Origin: Panulirus ornatus
Taxonomy: Eukaryota; Arthropoda; Malacostraca; Decapoda; Palinuridae
Length of the DNA: 64,000 nucleotides
NCBI RefSeq assembly: GCF_036320965.1
Contig: NC_092270.1
Coordinates: 21,721,440-21,785,439 of the forward strand
Direction: 5' to 3'
The notes beneath the pieces were generated by a model. That model was not told the origin of the DNA, ran no database searches, and saw only the letters and a program-made list of their open reading frames with translations. Below, one piece after another: positions 34,037 through 45,689 of this stretch. The position numbers and the translations under genes are program-made. Positions within the stretch are counted from its first letter, which is position 1. Each line of letters starts with the position of its first letter.

Positions 34037-34139
34037 ACCCAGTAGTCTGGCGATCGTAGAGCCGACCAGGGTCAGTAGAGGACTTAGAACAGATGTTTCA
34101 GGTCCCATCCCTACCAGAGGTTCGATCCCTCTACTGGGT
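34037..34139 (+). other. tRNA-like fold candidate (acceptor and T arms only)
   Basis: ACCCAGT at 34037-34043 is fully complementary to ACTGGGT at 34133-34139. Immediately inside lies AGAGG, TTCGATC, CCTCT, a perfect 5-bp T arm with the loop sequence expected of a tRNA. At 103 nt it is longer than a normal tRNA. The D arm is not convincing, the A box does not match, and I cannot define an anticodon arm. Either a decayed or intron-bearing tRNA-like sequence or a coincidence. Confidence 0.25.
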
Positions 34140-34231
34140 TTCATACTGACTCTCTTCCATACATTATCCATAGAATTTATGGAATCGAACCTTCATCATG
34201 TACGAGGGAAACTGATGCTGTTTTTGACATC

Positions 34232-34232
<1 letters not shown>

Positions 34233-34316
<84 letters not shown>
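34233..34316. repeat. (GA)42 microsatellite
   Basis: Uninterrupted GA run. Frames through it give Arg-Glu or Ser-Leu tracts. Confidence 0.98.
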
Positions 34317-34318
<2 letters not shown>

Positions 34319-35214
34319 CCCATGGTCTCCCTGGCATAAGAGAGAGGGAGACTGATCGCGCCATAGCAGTGGACGTATTTTCCAGCAAAGCAACATGAAG
34401 ACAGTGTACACAAGTCTTCCTAACAGCAGTTGAGGTCGTGGTAGCAACAAGGTGTGCCAGACTGATGTAACATTACTGATATGTGTCATTTCTTTTAATT
34501 GGGTGGTTAGAGGAGAGGAAGAAGAGGTGGGAGAGGGGGAAGGGATAGTTCGAAATGGAAGGGAAGAATTAGGAGTGTACAGGTGTATGGTGTAAGATAC
34601 TTTGATGCATGATGATATGGAAGTGTGTTTTTGGTGCAGTGTTCCATACAGACCTCTCTCTCCCCTATGTCTCTTTCTCTTTCTCTCTCTCTCTGTCTTT
34701 TCCGGCCAGGACTTTCAGGTCCTCCACAGTGAGGGATCCAGGGATCAGCTTCTCCACGTCCTCACTCCTGCATCTCCAGGCCTTCCTTGAGCATGAGGGC
34801 CTTGCATCCAATATTTGACCATCGAGGATTTAGGTTCGCTTCCAACAATTCTTCTCAGATCATATGTTGATGATGCTATTTCCACTATCCTAACCTTACC
34901 GGTAATTCTGGTACACTTAAAGAGTAGAGTTAGGAGCAATGAACTCCTTCAGGAGTGAGAAGCCCTTTTAAACTCCATTTAGTTTCTGTCAGAGTAGATT
35001 TTTCTGTGGCGTGTACTCGTACCATTAATGTAGTTCATGTATATTGTGTACAGGAGGTAATGTACTAAGTACAGTATACAAGGCATAGTGATTATGCGTA
35101 GCGTTTGAATTAGTGAGGTGAACTGTGCACATGATGTCGCATAAGAATATATCTAAAAGTTCTTTCTCAAAGTTCTAGGTAATTATCTAAGCACACTCAC
35201 TTGTATACTTCTTC
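34317..35214. other. Low-copy stretch, no gene seen
   Basis: Short CT-rich patch at 34660-34697. No gene recognised. Confidence 0.5.
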
Positions 35215-35345
35215 AGCATATTCTACTGTCTACTGCTTGAGTATTACCTGTAGTCTACTGCTTTAGCATACTCTACAATCTACTGCTTGAGCAAGCCATG
35301 AAGTCTACTTCTGCAGCATACTCTAGTCTACTGGTTGAGCATACC
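35215..35345. repeat. Degenerate 25-33-bp repeat around TAGTCTACTGCTTGAGCATA
   Basis: About five diverged units of GTCTACTGCTT(G/T)AGCATAC with variable spacers. Confidence 0.75.
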
Positions 35346-36168
35346 TTACCTCACCTTCTACGTATATACTGCCTAAAGTATGCGACTGCAATGGTATACA
35401 TGGAGGGCAGACGACATGAGGTTATGAAGTGGTATGTTGGTGGATGTCGAAGGCCATAACTGTATGTTTGAAATGTGATACGAGATTGTGGGAGGTGAGG
35501 TGACACGCAACAGGTCCCCTTGTCTCTGTTGGATATACCTGTTGTAACGGGTGTTTGGTGGAGGTAACCTAGACTTGTATTTGTATGTCTGTCGTAAAGC
35601 ATTGGTGCTTCCCATGTATCCCTCTTGAATAAGCAATGTCTCTGCACTGTTGGAGGGATAAGGTCACTTCATTTGGCTATTTTGCGACCATCTGCACTTC
35701 AAACACTTCCCTTCAGCAGTGTGAGGCCCGCGGGAGCAAAATGAAGACGCGGAAGGTGTCCAGGATTACACAACCAAGTCCCTGGCTCGAGGCTGACTGG
35801 CATCATCGGTCTGGCGTGGGTCAGTGTCCCCTTGAAACTCGTATAGCCACATTTTCCCACACGTCGCCGATGACACCAGCAGCCTACGGTCAACGTACAA
35901 GACATTTACCACAAAGAGAATTAAGCTTAATGCATTCCGACGCCCCTGTGTGATGCCTCATAGGCGAGCAAAGACGATCAGGAGATGATATCAGAACTGA
36001 TATCTTGTGATGGTGTTCCGTCTGTGTGCACCTTCTGTGCTACGGTTCTCACCTCGCATCGATGGCACGAAACGAAAAGAATCATAATTACGCTATTACA
36101 AGCCCCAGGCGGGGTCAGTTTGTTGCCATGCTAGTAACGGAAGAAGACAGAGGGCTGAATGACCAGCA
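35346..36168. other. Low-copy stretch; unassigned frames on both strands
   Basis: Frames of 105 codons (35636-35953, plus) and 98 codons (35351-35647, minus) have mixed composition but contain no motif I recognise. Confidence 0.35.
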
Positions 36169-36690
36169 GGGGTGGAGACCTGTGGAGGAGGTGGACGGAG
36201 GGGTGGAGACCTGTGGAGGAGGTCGACGAAGGGGTGGAGACCTGTGGAGGAGGTGGACGAAGGGGTGGAGACCTGTGGAGGAGGTGGATGGAGGGTGGAG
36301 ACCTGTGGAGGAGGTGGACGAAGGGGTGGAGACGTGTGGAGGAGGTGGACGAAGGGGTGGAGACCTGTGGAGGAGGTGGACGAAGGGGTGGAGCTGTGGA
36401 GGAGGTGGACGAAGGGTGTAGACCTGTGAAGGAGGTGGACGAAGGGGTGGAGACGTGTGGAGGAGGTGGACGAAGGGGTGAAAACCTGTGGAGGAGGTGG
36501 ACGGAGGGTGGAGACCTGTGGAGGAGGTGGACGAAGGGGTGGAGACCTGTGGAGGAGGTGGACGAAGGGGTGGAGACCTGTGGAGGAGGTGGACGAAGGG
36601 GTGGAGACCTGTGGAGGAGGTGGACGAAGGGGTGGAGACGTGTGGAGGAGGTGGACGAAGGGGTGGAGACGGATGGAGGAGGTGGATGGC
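36169..36690. repeat. 31-bp purine-rich minisatellite, about 17 copies
   Basis: Units contain GGTGGAGACCTGTGGAGGAG followed by GTGGACGAAGG. Length variants of 27-30 bp and a CGTGTGG for CCTGTGG substitution mark subsets of units. Because the period is not a multiple of three, reading frames rotate through the array, producing long low-complexity Pro/Ser frames on the minus strand that are not genes. Confidence 0.95.
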
Positions 36691-36697
36691 GTGTATG

Positions 36698-36853
36698 GGA
36701 GGAGGAGGAGGAGGAGGCACGTGTGGCAGGGGGAGGTAGATGACCTATACAAAGAGGCCCACTGGCCTGGGGTAGACTGGGGGGGGGGTGCTGGGGAACC
36801 GGGGGGGGGGCTGGGGAACCCGGGGGGAGGGTGCTGGGGACCCGGGGGGGGGA
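36698..36853. repeat. GAG run and poly-G cluster
   Basis: A (GGA)6 run at 36698-36716 is followed from 36778 by five G runs of 6-10 separated by GCTGGGGAACC-like spacers. The plus strand can form several alternative G-quadruplexes. Confidence 0.9.
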
Positions 36854-36957
36854 TGTAATGCTCACCTTGGGGAACAAAGGAGTGAGGAAGGGGACGGAGG
36901 CAGGGAGTGTTGGTAGGGAGGGCCAGGGAGAAGGGCAGGGGAAGGAGGAAGTAGAGC

Positions 36958-37057
<100 letters not shown>

Positions 37058-37144
37058 GTGCGACAGTGTGTAATAGTTTGCTGATAACTTTTTGAATGAG
37101 GATGTGAAGCGGTTGGTGCACATCTTCACCAGGTACCTCCTTTT

Positions 37145-37440
<296 letters not shown>

Positions 37441-37857
37441 TGACCACCATTTGGTAAACAAATGATTATTAAGAAATTTTACTTGACATAACCCTTTGGC
37501 CTCAGTAACTCATAAGATATAACTCACAGTCAAATGTACTCCAAAGTTGTTTCATTCAATACTCGTCGTAACTCAGAAAACTCCAGAGAAATAAAGATGG
37601 TGATGCATATTCTAGGATAAGAAAGTTACTGGTAATAAGTAGTGTCAGATAAATGTTTTCTTTGATTATGTTGACTACTATAGAAAACAATACTTTTCTC
37701 AGGTGGACTATCTTGATATTTAGCATTCGAAGAACGGAAAAGGTTTTGGTGGGACACGTAACAGAAATCCTAATAGTCCATGAGGAAGTTGCCTGCTGAA
37801 ATGCAGTAATGGTTTCTTACGTATCTAATATGGATGAGTCCTGGCAGGATATCAAAG
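37441..37857. other. AT-rich low-copy stretch, no gene seen
   Basis: No feature recognised. Confidence 0.5.
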
Positions 37858-38170
37858 AAGAAGGCTCCTCCTCACCCACCACTATAGATGGAGACAGGAT
37901 AGTACAGCAGAAGGCTCCTCCTCACCCACCACTATAGATGGAGACAGGATAGTACAGCAGAAGGCTCTTCCCCACCCACCACTATAGATGGAGACAGGAT
38001 AGTACAGCAGAAGGCTCCTCCCCACCTACCATTATAGATGGAGACAGGACAGTAAAGGTGAGGGTTCCCCACCCACCACTATAGATGGAGACAGGACAGT
38101 AAAGGTGAGGGTTCTTCCCTATCCATTAGTATAGATGGAGATCAAGTCATAGAGCAGAGGGTTCCTACCC
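37858..38170. repeat. 50-bp minisatellite, locus 2, about 6 copies
   Basis: Same unit and same orientation as 17917-18235: ACTATAGATGGAGACAGGAT and AGTACAGCAGAAGGCTC. The left four units are near-identical to locus 1; the right two or three are diverged (GACAGTAAAGGTGAGGGTTC). Confidence 0.96.
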
Positions 38171-38289
38171 ATCCATCACTTCCTCTGGCTTATGATTATG
38201 CAGAAAAACAATTAGGAAAGATCCCCATGTACTATAGAGGGAATACACTACCATGGAAATCACAGAAGATATTACCCCAACACAGGCAT

Positions 38290-38700
38290 TATCTACATTA
38301 TCTAAACAACATAGAAAAGAAATATGCAAAGTAATTATTGATAGACTATCCAGGTAAAAAAGATCTTTACGAAAACCCATAAATATATCTTTCTCAAGGT
38401 TAAGGATTGACAAAGAGGGGAACTCAGCATGTTCTTAGTTCATGGAAAGACACAGAGATGTTTCCTGTATGTTACACAAGACGTCATCAAATCACTTTTT
38501 TAATCACATATTGTTGGAATGTCCAGCACTACACTAGGACTGTATGCTGATAACATCCATGTTGGATGAATGGGTAAAATCTTCATTTGACTAAGTAACA
38601 GAATATCTGAAGGTGGCCAACATGCAAAACAAAGGTGCAAATGAAACAGTGAATAGAAATGACTCTACTAAGTTCACCATTTCTGTGAGACACTGAAATA
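38290..38700 (+). mobile_element. Decayed non-LTR element C-terminal (RNase H/zinc-motif region) relic
   Basis: In one plus-strand frame, ISFSRLRIDKEGN (about 38385-38423) is followed 39 codons later by NHILLECPALH (about 38502-38534). The pair corresponds to the R-L-R-x-GH...C...EH-[IL]-LL-x-CP arrangement at the C-terminal end of Jockey/I-type non-LTR polyproteins. Two in-frame stops interrupt the region. The catalytic residues of RNase H were not located. Opposite orientation to the reverse transcriptase relic at 39390-40165, so it is a separate insertion. Confidence 0.45.
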
Positions 38701-39340
38701 ACTTACTTTTCCCGTTATTTTTTTTTGCTTCAGGATACACTAAAGCATTAGCACTTCAAGAATTATCTTCTAAGGACTATTTTATCAAAATATCTCCTTA
38801 TAATTAAATCTTTCTTGTCTTTGAAGCCACAAGCCTTAGGAAGGCAAGTACTATCATTCATCATATTAAAGCAATTATTACCAGGTCTTTCGTTGTTAAG
38901 CAGAGTTGATTATATTAGATTCTCCAGAGTGATGTTCTCTGATTACCTTCCCTAGATATGATATGAACAAAATTATGGATAAAATTTGTCTCATGGGAAC
39001 TATAGTGTCTATATTTTGTGAAGGAAATGATAAAGTGTATTTAACAAATTTATGGGAGCATTTAGATAAATTAGCCCTTAAAAAATATTGTTTTCTGTAT
39101 TGAAATCATCAAAGAAGATGAATACAGGGATAACTTTGTTAGTTTGAGTTCCCAGTTGTATGTTTAATATCCGACTTGTATCCCATTTCCTGATCCAGTA
39201 AGATCTAGTACTAAGAGTCAGTAGGATCACGGAATATAGATCAAGAGGATCAGGGTTCAGGAATCCCAGAGACTGAAAGATCATCAAAATATACAATCAT
39301 TGTTTATATTTGCTAATGATGTTGGAAATGCGAGTTGTTA

Positions 39341-39341
<1 letters not shown>
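38701..39341. other. AT-rich low-copy stretch, no gene seen
   Basis: No feature recognised. Confidence 0.5.
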
Positions 39342-39387
<46 letters not shown>

Positions 39388-39412
39388 TTATACATGTGTG
39401 TGTGTGTGTGTG
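39342..39412. repeat. (CA)20 followed by (TG)9
   Basis: CA tract 39342-39383 and TG tract 39395-39412 are separated by only 11 bp, giving an imperfect palindrome. It forms the simple-repeat edge of the retroelement relic that follows. Confidence 0.95.
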
Positions 39413-40165
39413 TAGCGAGGTAGCGTCAGAGACAAAGAATAGCCTTATTCGCTCATACTCACTCTTTTGTTATCATGTATGATACACCGGTACCACAGCT
39501 CCCCTACTTACAACCAAACCCCACAGACCTTTCTGTGGTTTCACCTGAGCGCTTCATATGCCATGGCTCAGCACAGTGACAGTACATTCGGTCTCCCTCT
39601 TCTTATTCCACCCACTTCTGACACATGTATCCTTTTTGTCTGTTTCTCCTCACTCATCCTCTCCATACGTCCAAACCAGTTTAGCACAATCTCTTCACCT
39701 TTCTCAACTGTCATCTTTGTATAACACATCTTCATTATCCTATCATTTCTTACTCCATCAGCCTTCTTACACCATGTTAGTCCTCAAGCATTTCAGTTCT
39801 TCATCCTTTCTCCCGTAATCTTTGATCTAAGACCAACACCTCGCATCCATAGAACACCGTCAGAACTACTGTATCAAATATATCCACCTTTACCCCTCAG
39901 AGAGTGACATCTCTTTCCACACATCCCTCAGTGTATCCTGGGCCTTCGCCCCCTCACCCACCCTATGGCTTTCTTCAACACCAAATGGTTCTACCTCCTA
40001 TCACCTCCACTTCTGGGTATCTAAAAGACTCCACTTCCTCCATGTTCTCTCACACACTCTCCCAAACTCAGCCATCAGCTTCTGTAGTTTTTCGGTCGAG
40101 TTTGCCACCAGAGCCGCGTCATCAGCAAACAGCAACTACTCCACGTAGATTGTGAGATACGTCTT
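39390..40165 (-). mobile_element. Decayed non-LTR retrotransposon with FADD box (copy 3)
   Basis: The minus strand at about 40140-40050 reads LLFADDAALVANSTEKLQ (FADD codons at 40118-40129) followed by KLMAEFGRVCER, the catalytic palm motif and downstream helix of a non-LTR reverse transcriptase. Downstream (lower coordinates) are a RYxxVEVIGG block and the pyrimidine-rich 3' region, with CATACGTCCAAACCAGTTTA and TATGATACACCGGTACCACA, ending at TAGCGAGGTAGCG beside the TG tract. N-terminal reverse transcriptase blocks are missing, a 5' truncation typical of such elements. Frameshifts are present. Confidence 0.8.
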
Positions 40166-40642
40166 AACATGATCATGTTTCCAGACGTTAATGAAACTAT
40201 ACGGATTAAGCAGATTGGAGGAAGATGTGATAGCAGTGCAGGAAGACCTAAGTATACCATCAGAAGGGACCAGAGGTCACACATGTAGACTAACAGGTTA
40301 ACAAATACTGATAAAAACATATTCCACGATCCTTCATGCTCACGATACACAGACCACTGTCAAGAACACTGAACATGAATGCTCAGTTGCCCGTACCCAC
40401 AAAATAGGGACCTAAGACGACCCTCTTTTGAACTCCCTTATACCCTTAGACCCCGTCCCCTAATCATGAGCTCTGAGAGAACCTGAGAACATACCTTCGG
40501 AGAAAAATGGGAGATTTCGGTCGTGTGGGACAACATTTCCTGCTTTCTGAAGGCTGCCATATAGTGGTCAGGACTACGGGCTCCATTAGAGGTCAGGGCC
40601 TTACGCTCTGTGCGTATAGAGCGTACAGCAAGGGCCGGCCCT
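40166..40642. other. Low-copy stretch, no gene seen
   Basis: No feature recognised. Confidence 0.45.
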
Positions 40643-40659
40643 GCACACACACACACACA

Positions 40660-40708
<49 letters not shown>
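40643..40708. repeat. (CA)33 microsatellite
   Basis: CA run with one T interruption. Confidence 0.98.
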
Positions 40709-40711
<3 letters not shown>

Positions 40712-40904
40712 ACATCACTACACTTTAAGATCTTTGGCCCCTCATCCGGTGGACGTGGCCAGCTTCCTGAGCGCTGCTGGAACCCAATATAGAAGGGACT
40801 CATGCGACAGAGAAATAGTACTATATGAGTACATGTACAATTCTACTAAAGTACTTCATTACATCTTATCTAACAAGGTTCTTGCTTAATATGATTTAAT
40901 GGTT

Positions 40905-41165
40905 ACCAGTTGATCTATTTTTTTTCAACTTTCAAAAAAGTGTTCACTATCTTCATCATCAAACTTTAAGAACTTAAAGTTTAAAAACTTAAAGACTGCA
41001 CTCAAGTCACTCTTTACTCCTCTCTCTTTTTCATAGTGGACAAATTTAAGGCCTCTAACCTTTTCCTGTAACCCTGTTCACTAAATTCTGATATCATGTT
41101 TGTTGCCTTCCTCTGGACCTTCTCCATTAGTTCTCTGCAATTGTGTTGACCAACCATGAGAAACT
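40905..41165 (-). mobile_element. CR1/Jockey-type element, post-reverse-transcriptase fragment
   Basis: The minus strand reads EKVQRKATNMISE (about 41127-41085), GYRKRLEALNL, STMKKRGVKSDLSAVFKFL and SEHFFES. This matches the EKVQRRATKLI...Y-E-x-RL-x-x-L-x-LxTLExRRxRGDLIxxYKxL...FF block that lies at the C-terminal end of CR1/Jockey-like reverse transcriptases. The part is short and no catalytic motif is included. Confidence 0.6.
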
Positions 41166-41249
41166 TACTTTGGTTCTGGCATTATGTAGCCATGCAAACA
41201 ACTCTGGCGGGTTACAGGTTAAGTATCATATCAATTCTCAAGTTCCTCC

Positions 41250-41251
<2 letters not shown>

Positions 41252-41337
<86 letters not shown>
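41252..41337. repeat. (AC)43 microsatellite
   Basis: 86 bp of uninterrupted CA, 86 bp downstream of the CR1-type fragment. Confidence 0.98.
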
Positions 41338-41338
<1 letters not shown>

Positions 41339-41531
41339 TCCTGCAGTTTGTATCCCGCTTTAGAAGTATCAAAACGTTCTTACAGTCTATCCCAGCTTCA
41401 ATTCTTTATATTTACCTGGCCTGAACTTCATGAAACATGTATACAACTAACTGTGGAGTGTGTTTAGGTGTTGAGCAGTTGTTTGCGTGTTTGTGATAAA
41501 GAAATGACTGAGTGTGTGGTTGTATTGATGT

Positions 41532-41533
<2 letters not shown>

Positions 41534-41577
<44 letters not shown>

Positions 41578-41594
41578 TGTGTGTGTGTGTGTGT
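41534..41594. repeat. (TG)30 microsatellite
   Basis: TG run with one A interruption; complementary to the AC tract 196 bp to its left. Confidence 0.97.
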
Positions 41595-41953
41595 ATGCAC
41601 TTCTACGTCTCTTATAACGAAAGAAATATACTGAAGAAATCACGAAATTACTTTAGTTGCGAAAAAGATGTGATGAAATCATTTCATTCTTCGTCTGTCC
41701 CAGAAGAAATGTAAGTACAAGATAATTATAAAGTAAAGTAAATTGACTCAGATCATATCCTACTAACATGAGTAGGTCCAGGCTATAAAGTAAGAGATAA
41801 ATTTCCATTTAATTAAAGAGTGAGGCTCGCTGTACTTCACGTCTCTTTGTTCAAGAAAATTACATCAGAAAAATTGTTGGCAAGAAGTTTATGATACGCA
41901 ATGCCAGTGTCCAAGCGAGAAGTATGATATGTTTAACCTTTGACATGACCCAG

Positions 41954-42139
41954 GTAAGGACTCTGAAGAGGGTGGAAGGTGGCGCAAAAGTGGATTTCCC
42001 TCACCACTATGCAAGAACTGGGTATAATGTTCATGGTCCACCTCCCCCTGGTCCTTGTTACACACATGAAGGCCCCGTCATACAAGATGAGGTCATAGAA
42101 GACATGTCAAGGATACAACATGAAATATATTCACAGTAG
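41954..42139 (+). CDS. Possible terminal coding exon, family unknown
   Basis: After the acceptor-like TTTAACCTTTGACATGACCCAG region (AG at 41952-41953), the frame reads 61 residues to TAG at 42137-42139. It contains FPHHYARTGYNVHGPPPPGP, then CYTHEGPVIQDEVIED and MSRIQHEIYSQ at the end. Composition is non-repetitive and protein-like, with a Pro-rich patch then an acidic helix-like tail, as in cytoplasmic C-termini. The frame is also open upstream to an ATG at 41891, so the splice site is only one explanation. The same place matches a donor (CAG/GTAAGG), so the splice direction is ambiguous. Not recognised; no other exon of the gene is identified in the window. Confidence 0.3.
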   Translation, partial: VRTLKRVEGGAKVDFPHHYARTGYNVHGPPPPGPCYTHEGPVIQDEVIEDMSRIQHEIYSQ

Positions 42140-42338
42140 AGTAGATGTGGTCTCAGAACTACCCTTAACACTTGAACACCTGAAGGTGTTAACGATTGTT
42201 CGGTTGGTGGATGTAGTTTGACGATGATGACCTTAATGACCCCTGGTAGTTGAAGGGCCTAGAGCCCAAACAACCAATTAACCGACGAACCGAAGCACCA
42301 CAAACGCCACAGATGAGGTGAGGTTGTTGTATAATGGT

Positions 42339-42503
42339 CGTTATCTTAAACAGTGAGGGTGAACAATGGTGCTAGAGTTATCTTGAACAGTAAGGGTGAA
42401 CAATGGTGCTAGAGTTATCTTGAACAGTAAGGGTGAACAATGGTGCTAGAGTTATCTTGAACAGTGAGGGTGAACAATGGTGTTTGAGTTATCTTGAACA
42501 CAT
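42339..42503. repeat. 37-bp minisatellite, about 4.4 copies
   Basis: Units contain GTTATCTTGAACAGTAAGGG and TGAACAATGGTGCTAGA. Confidence 0.94.
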
Positions 42504-42788
42504 GAAGAGTGTTCAAAATTTTTGTACTGGTGGTCATAACTTGACCTTGATGACCAGTGACCTAGTTAGAGGAAGTTCTCCAATGTTACTCATCCATTGT
42601 GAGTTATGTTTTGAGATTTCTTATGAGGCTAAGAATAACAATGATTTGGTATGTGAGAAGCAATGACAGACTTTCTGACTTACACGTTAAGTGTGTAAGT
42701 AATTCACTTTAAATCATTAGTTTTGCTCGACTCTTGCAACACTAATCTTTTGAGTTTCTGATATTTTTTTTTACGTTTATCAACACAC

Positions 42789-42790
<2 letters not shown>

Positions 42791-42867
<77 letters not shown>
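42791..42867. repeat. (CT)38 microsatellite
   Basis: Uninterrupted CT run. Confidence 0.98.
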
Positions 42868-42869
<2 letters not shown>

Positions 42870-44263
42870 GCGATTGACGTTTGAGGCGAACCCTTGATGT
42901 GTTCTTCAGTGCTGGAGGAAGGCGCATAAAAACCACCAGGCAGTGACAGCCAATAAATACGCGGGAAATATGAGAGCTTAAGGCATCTTGAGGCAGCGCT
43001 GGGCTCCCCTCCCCGCTAGTCTCGCATGAGAGACGCCTTTTGTTACGTCTTGTATCGAATACACCCCCCCCCCTACCGCAGCCAGTGGGCGTTGCTTCCC
43101 ATTCTCTATCAAACCTCCAGATTCGCTGGGTGATTCCAATCTTGCTCTGACGACTCTCTTGCTTAACGATGCCATCTTTTTTTTTTTATCTTATCGTGTA
43201 TGTTAGAGTTGTGTGCCACTGCGACTCAGCCATAGTTTGGGATTCGTCTTTTGTTCTTTGCGTTCACGTAAAACACACTCTCGCTCTCTCTCTCTCTCCT
43301 CCCAGACGTATGTATTGTGTGTCGCTTCTCTTGTGAAATCATTGGACAGAGGAAACTATAATATGCCCGCCACTGGCGTCAAATAATTCATTTCAGTTAC
43401 TCGAACACTGTAAAGCAGAAAGTGATTTGTATGTTACACTTCTGCCACCGAATGGGCGTGTGTGTAGAAACCCCAGTGAGATCTCTGATGTTTTCTAACT
43501 CTTAGTATGATACATAGACCCCTGTATGCTTGCTCTGTTCTCTCCCATGGCATATGTATACATAGTATACATACCTCCCATTCACCAGATGTAAACACAT
43601 CAAGGGTAAGGAGAGGGAGTGTGGCTCTGTCATGTCACCAACAGTTGGCCATGGGTAAACCCCTTTAATTCCATGTATCGTCTTAAAGGAAGCGGCTCAT
43701 CATGACTATATGTCTCCACCTCCGCCTTCTCTTGGTCGTCTCCTTGTGTCCCCTCATAAGTCTACTGTATATCAACACGTAAGGCTTCTCCTGTGTTACT
43801 CTCTCCCAGAAATAGCCCACTTCGAGCCCCATTGGTGGAACAGAGAAAGCTCTTTGCTGAACAGTGAACAATCTGCATTCTGGTTCTTGTGGACTGGACG
43901 CCAGTGGTGAAAAGAACGTCTTCCTTTCATCTTCATTTCAAGGTGATGAGTGGGCGAGGCGCCTTTTAACTCGAAGCTCCTTCCCTCGCGCCATAAATAT
44001 ATCAATGATAACAACAAGCCAACGCCATTTTTCATCATCAACTACTTTCCCACACAAAAATTTCGCCTTCGCTCCACAATGCCCGACTCAAACAAATGAG
44101 CGAACCCATTTCAGGGAGGGAGTGTTGAATAAATATTGAGCCATGTAGGATCTCGAGGCGGAGTGTGAGGTGGAGGAGGAGGGAAGTGGAGTATGGCTTA
44201 AGTCTAACATAATGACAAGTCTTGCTGGCTATAGGATGTGATGTGTGAGAACCAAACATCGCT
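42868..44263. other. Low-copy stretch, no gene seen
   Basis: Contains a short CT run at 43281-43298 and a T run at 43171-43181. No coding feature recognised. Confidence 0.5.
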
Positions 44264-44275
44264 TCTCTCTCTCTC

Positions 44276-44306
<31 letters not shown>

Positions 44307-44320
44307 CCTCCTCCTCCTCC
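44264..44320. repeat. (TC)n followed by (TCC)5
   Basis: CT run with one C interruption, passing into CTC repeats. Confidence 0.95.
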
Positions 44321-44511
44321 GCCGCTGCTTCCATTCATATATCAACTCAAACAATGAAGGCATTTTTTTTTTTTTTTTTAAAGGATGGTTTGAAAAGAGA
44401 CGTTTATTGACCGGGCCAGACACCTGGCCAACAAATACCGGAATAGAACCTGTGATATTGGTCCCTCTCTCCACGTATTGTCCCGCCCCTCGAGTTTCCA
44501 CAGCCACCTTC

Positions 44512-44518
<7 letters not shown>

Positions 44519-44568
<50 letters not shown>
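44519..44568. repeat. (TC)25 microsatellite
   Basis: Uninterrupted CT run, opposed by a GA tract 91 bp to the right. Confidence 0.98.
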
Positions 44569-44572
<4 letters not shown>

Positions 44573-44655
44573 CAGAGGCGCCCCACCCCACCCCAACCAC
44601 CACACCACCCATTACCACCCACAGACAGGGCGCCGGGGGCTTCACCTAGGGCGTC

Positions 44656-44658
<3 letters not shown>

Positions 44659-44742
<84 letters not shown>
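44659..44742. repeat. (GA)42 microsatellite
   Basis: Complementary to the two TC tracts on its left, so the strand can fold back over a 91-nt loop. Confidence 0.98.
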
Positions 44743-44743
<1 letters not shown>

Positions 44744-45011
44744 GATATTTTCTGGGGGCGCGGATGGGCGAGGAAGATGGACTGTGGGAGACGGCCAGGG
44801 CTCAGAGACCACGCCTCAGACCTTCCTCCCTCCTGCAGGGGATCCTGACGCAGGAGGAGAAGAAGGAACACCTTGCTGTAGGACACAGAGGCACAGAAGG
44901 GCAAGAGGAGGTCAGGGCAATAGATAATGTCTATCAGGGGAAGATAACTTCATGAACTGAAGCAAGACAGAGAGGGTTGACGCACGTGGGGACGTGGGCA
45001 AGATGGATCTA

Positions 45012-45615
45012 CGATGTACAGGTGAGGATAATGATGTACAGTGAGGATAATGATGTACAGGTGAGGATAATGATGTACAGGTGAGGATAATGATGTACAG
45101 AGTGAGGATAATGATGTACAGAGTGAGGATAATGATGTACAGTGAGGATAATGATGTACAGTGAGGATAATGATGTACAGTGAGGATAATGATGTACAGT
45201 GAGGATAATGATGTACAGTGAGGATAATGATGTACAGTGAGTATAATGATGTACAGGTGAGGATAATGATGTACAGTGAGGATAATGATGTACAGAGTGA
45301 GGATAATGATGTACAGGTGAGGATAATGATGTACAGTGAGGATAATGATGTACAGTGAGGATAATGATGTACAGTGAGGATAATGATGTACAGGTGAGGA
45401 TAATGATGTACAGTGAGGATAATGATGTACAGAGTGAGGATAATGATGTATAGTGAGGATAATGATGTACAGTGAGGATAATGATGTACAGGTGAGGATA
45501 ATGATGTACAGTGAGGATAATGATATACAGTGAGGATAATGATGTACAGTGAGGATAATGATATACAGTGAGGATAATGATGTACAGTGAGGATAATGAT
45601 GTACAGTGAGGATAA
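45012..45615. repeat. Satellite A: 19/20/21-bp array, about 31 copies
   Basis: Units are GTGAGGATAATGATGTACA joined by nothing, G or AG, giving three length classes of 19, 20 and 21 bp. The sequence itself is almost invariant; rare changes are GAGTATAATG, ATGATATACA and ATGTATAG. A 19-bp-dominated stretch lies at 45120-45245. Confidence 0.97.
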
Positions 45616-45689
45616 AGAACTGAATAACTAAGGACTGATAAGAAGCAGAGTGAGGTGGCTGGGGCAGAAGGGCGTATTGATCAAGAGAG

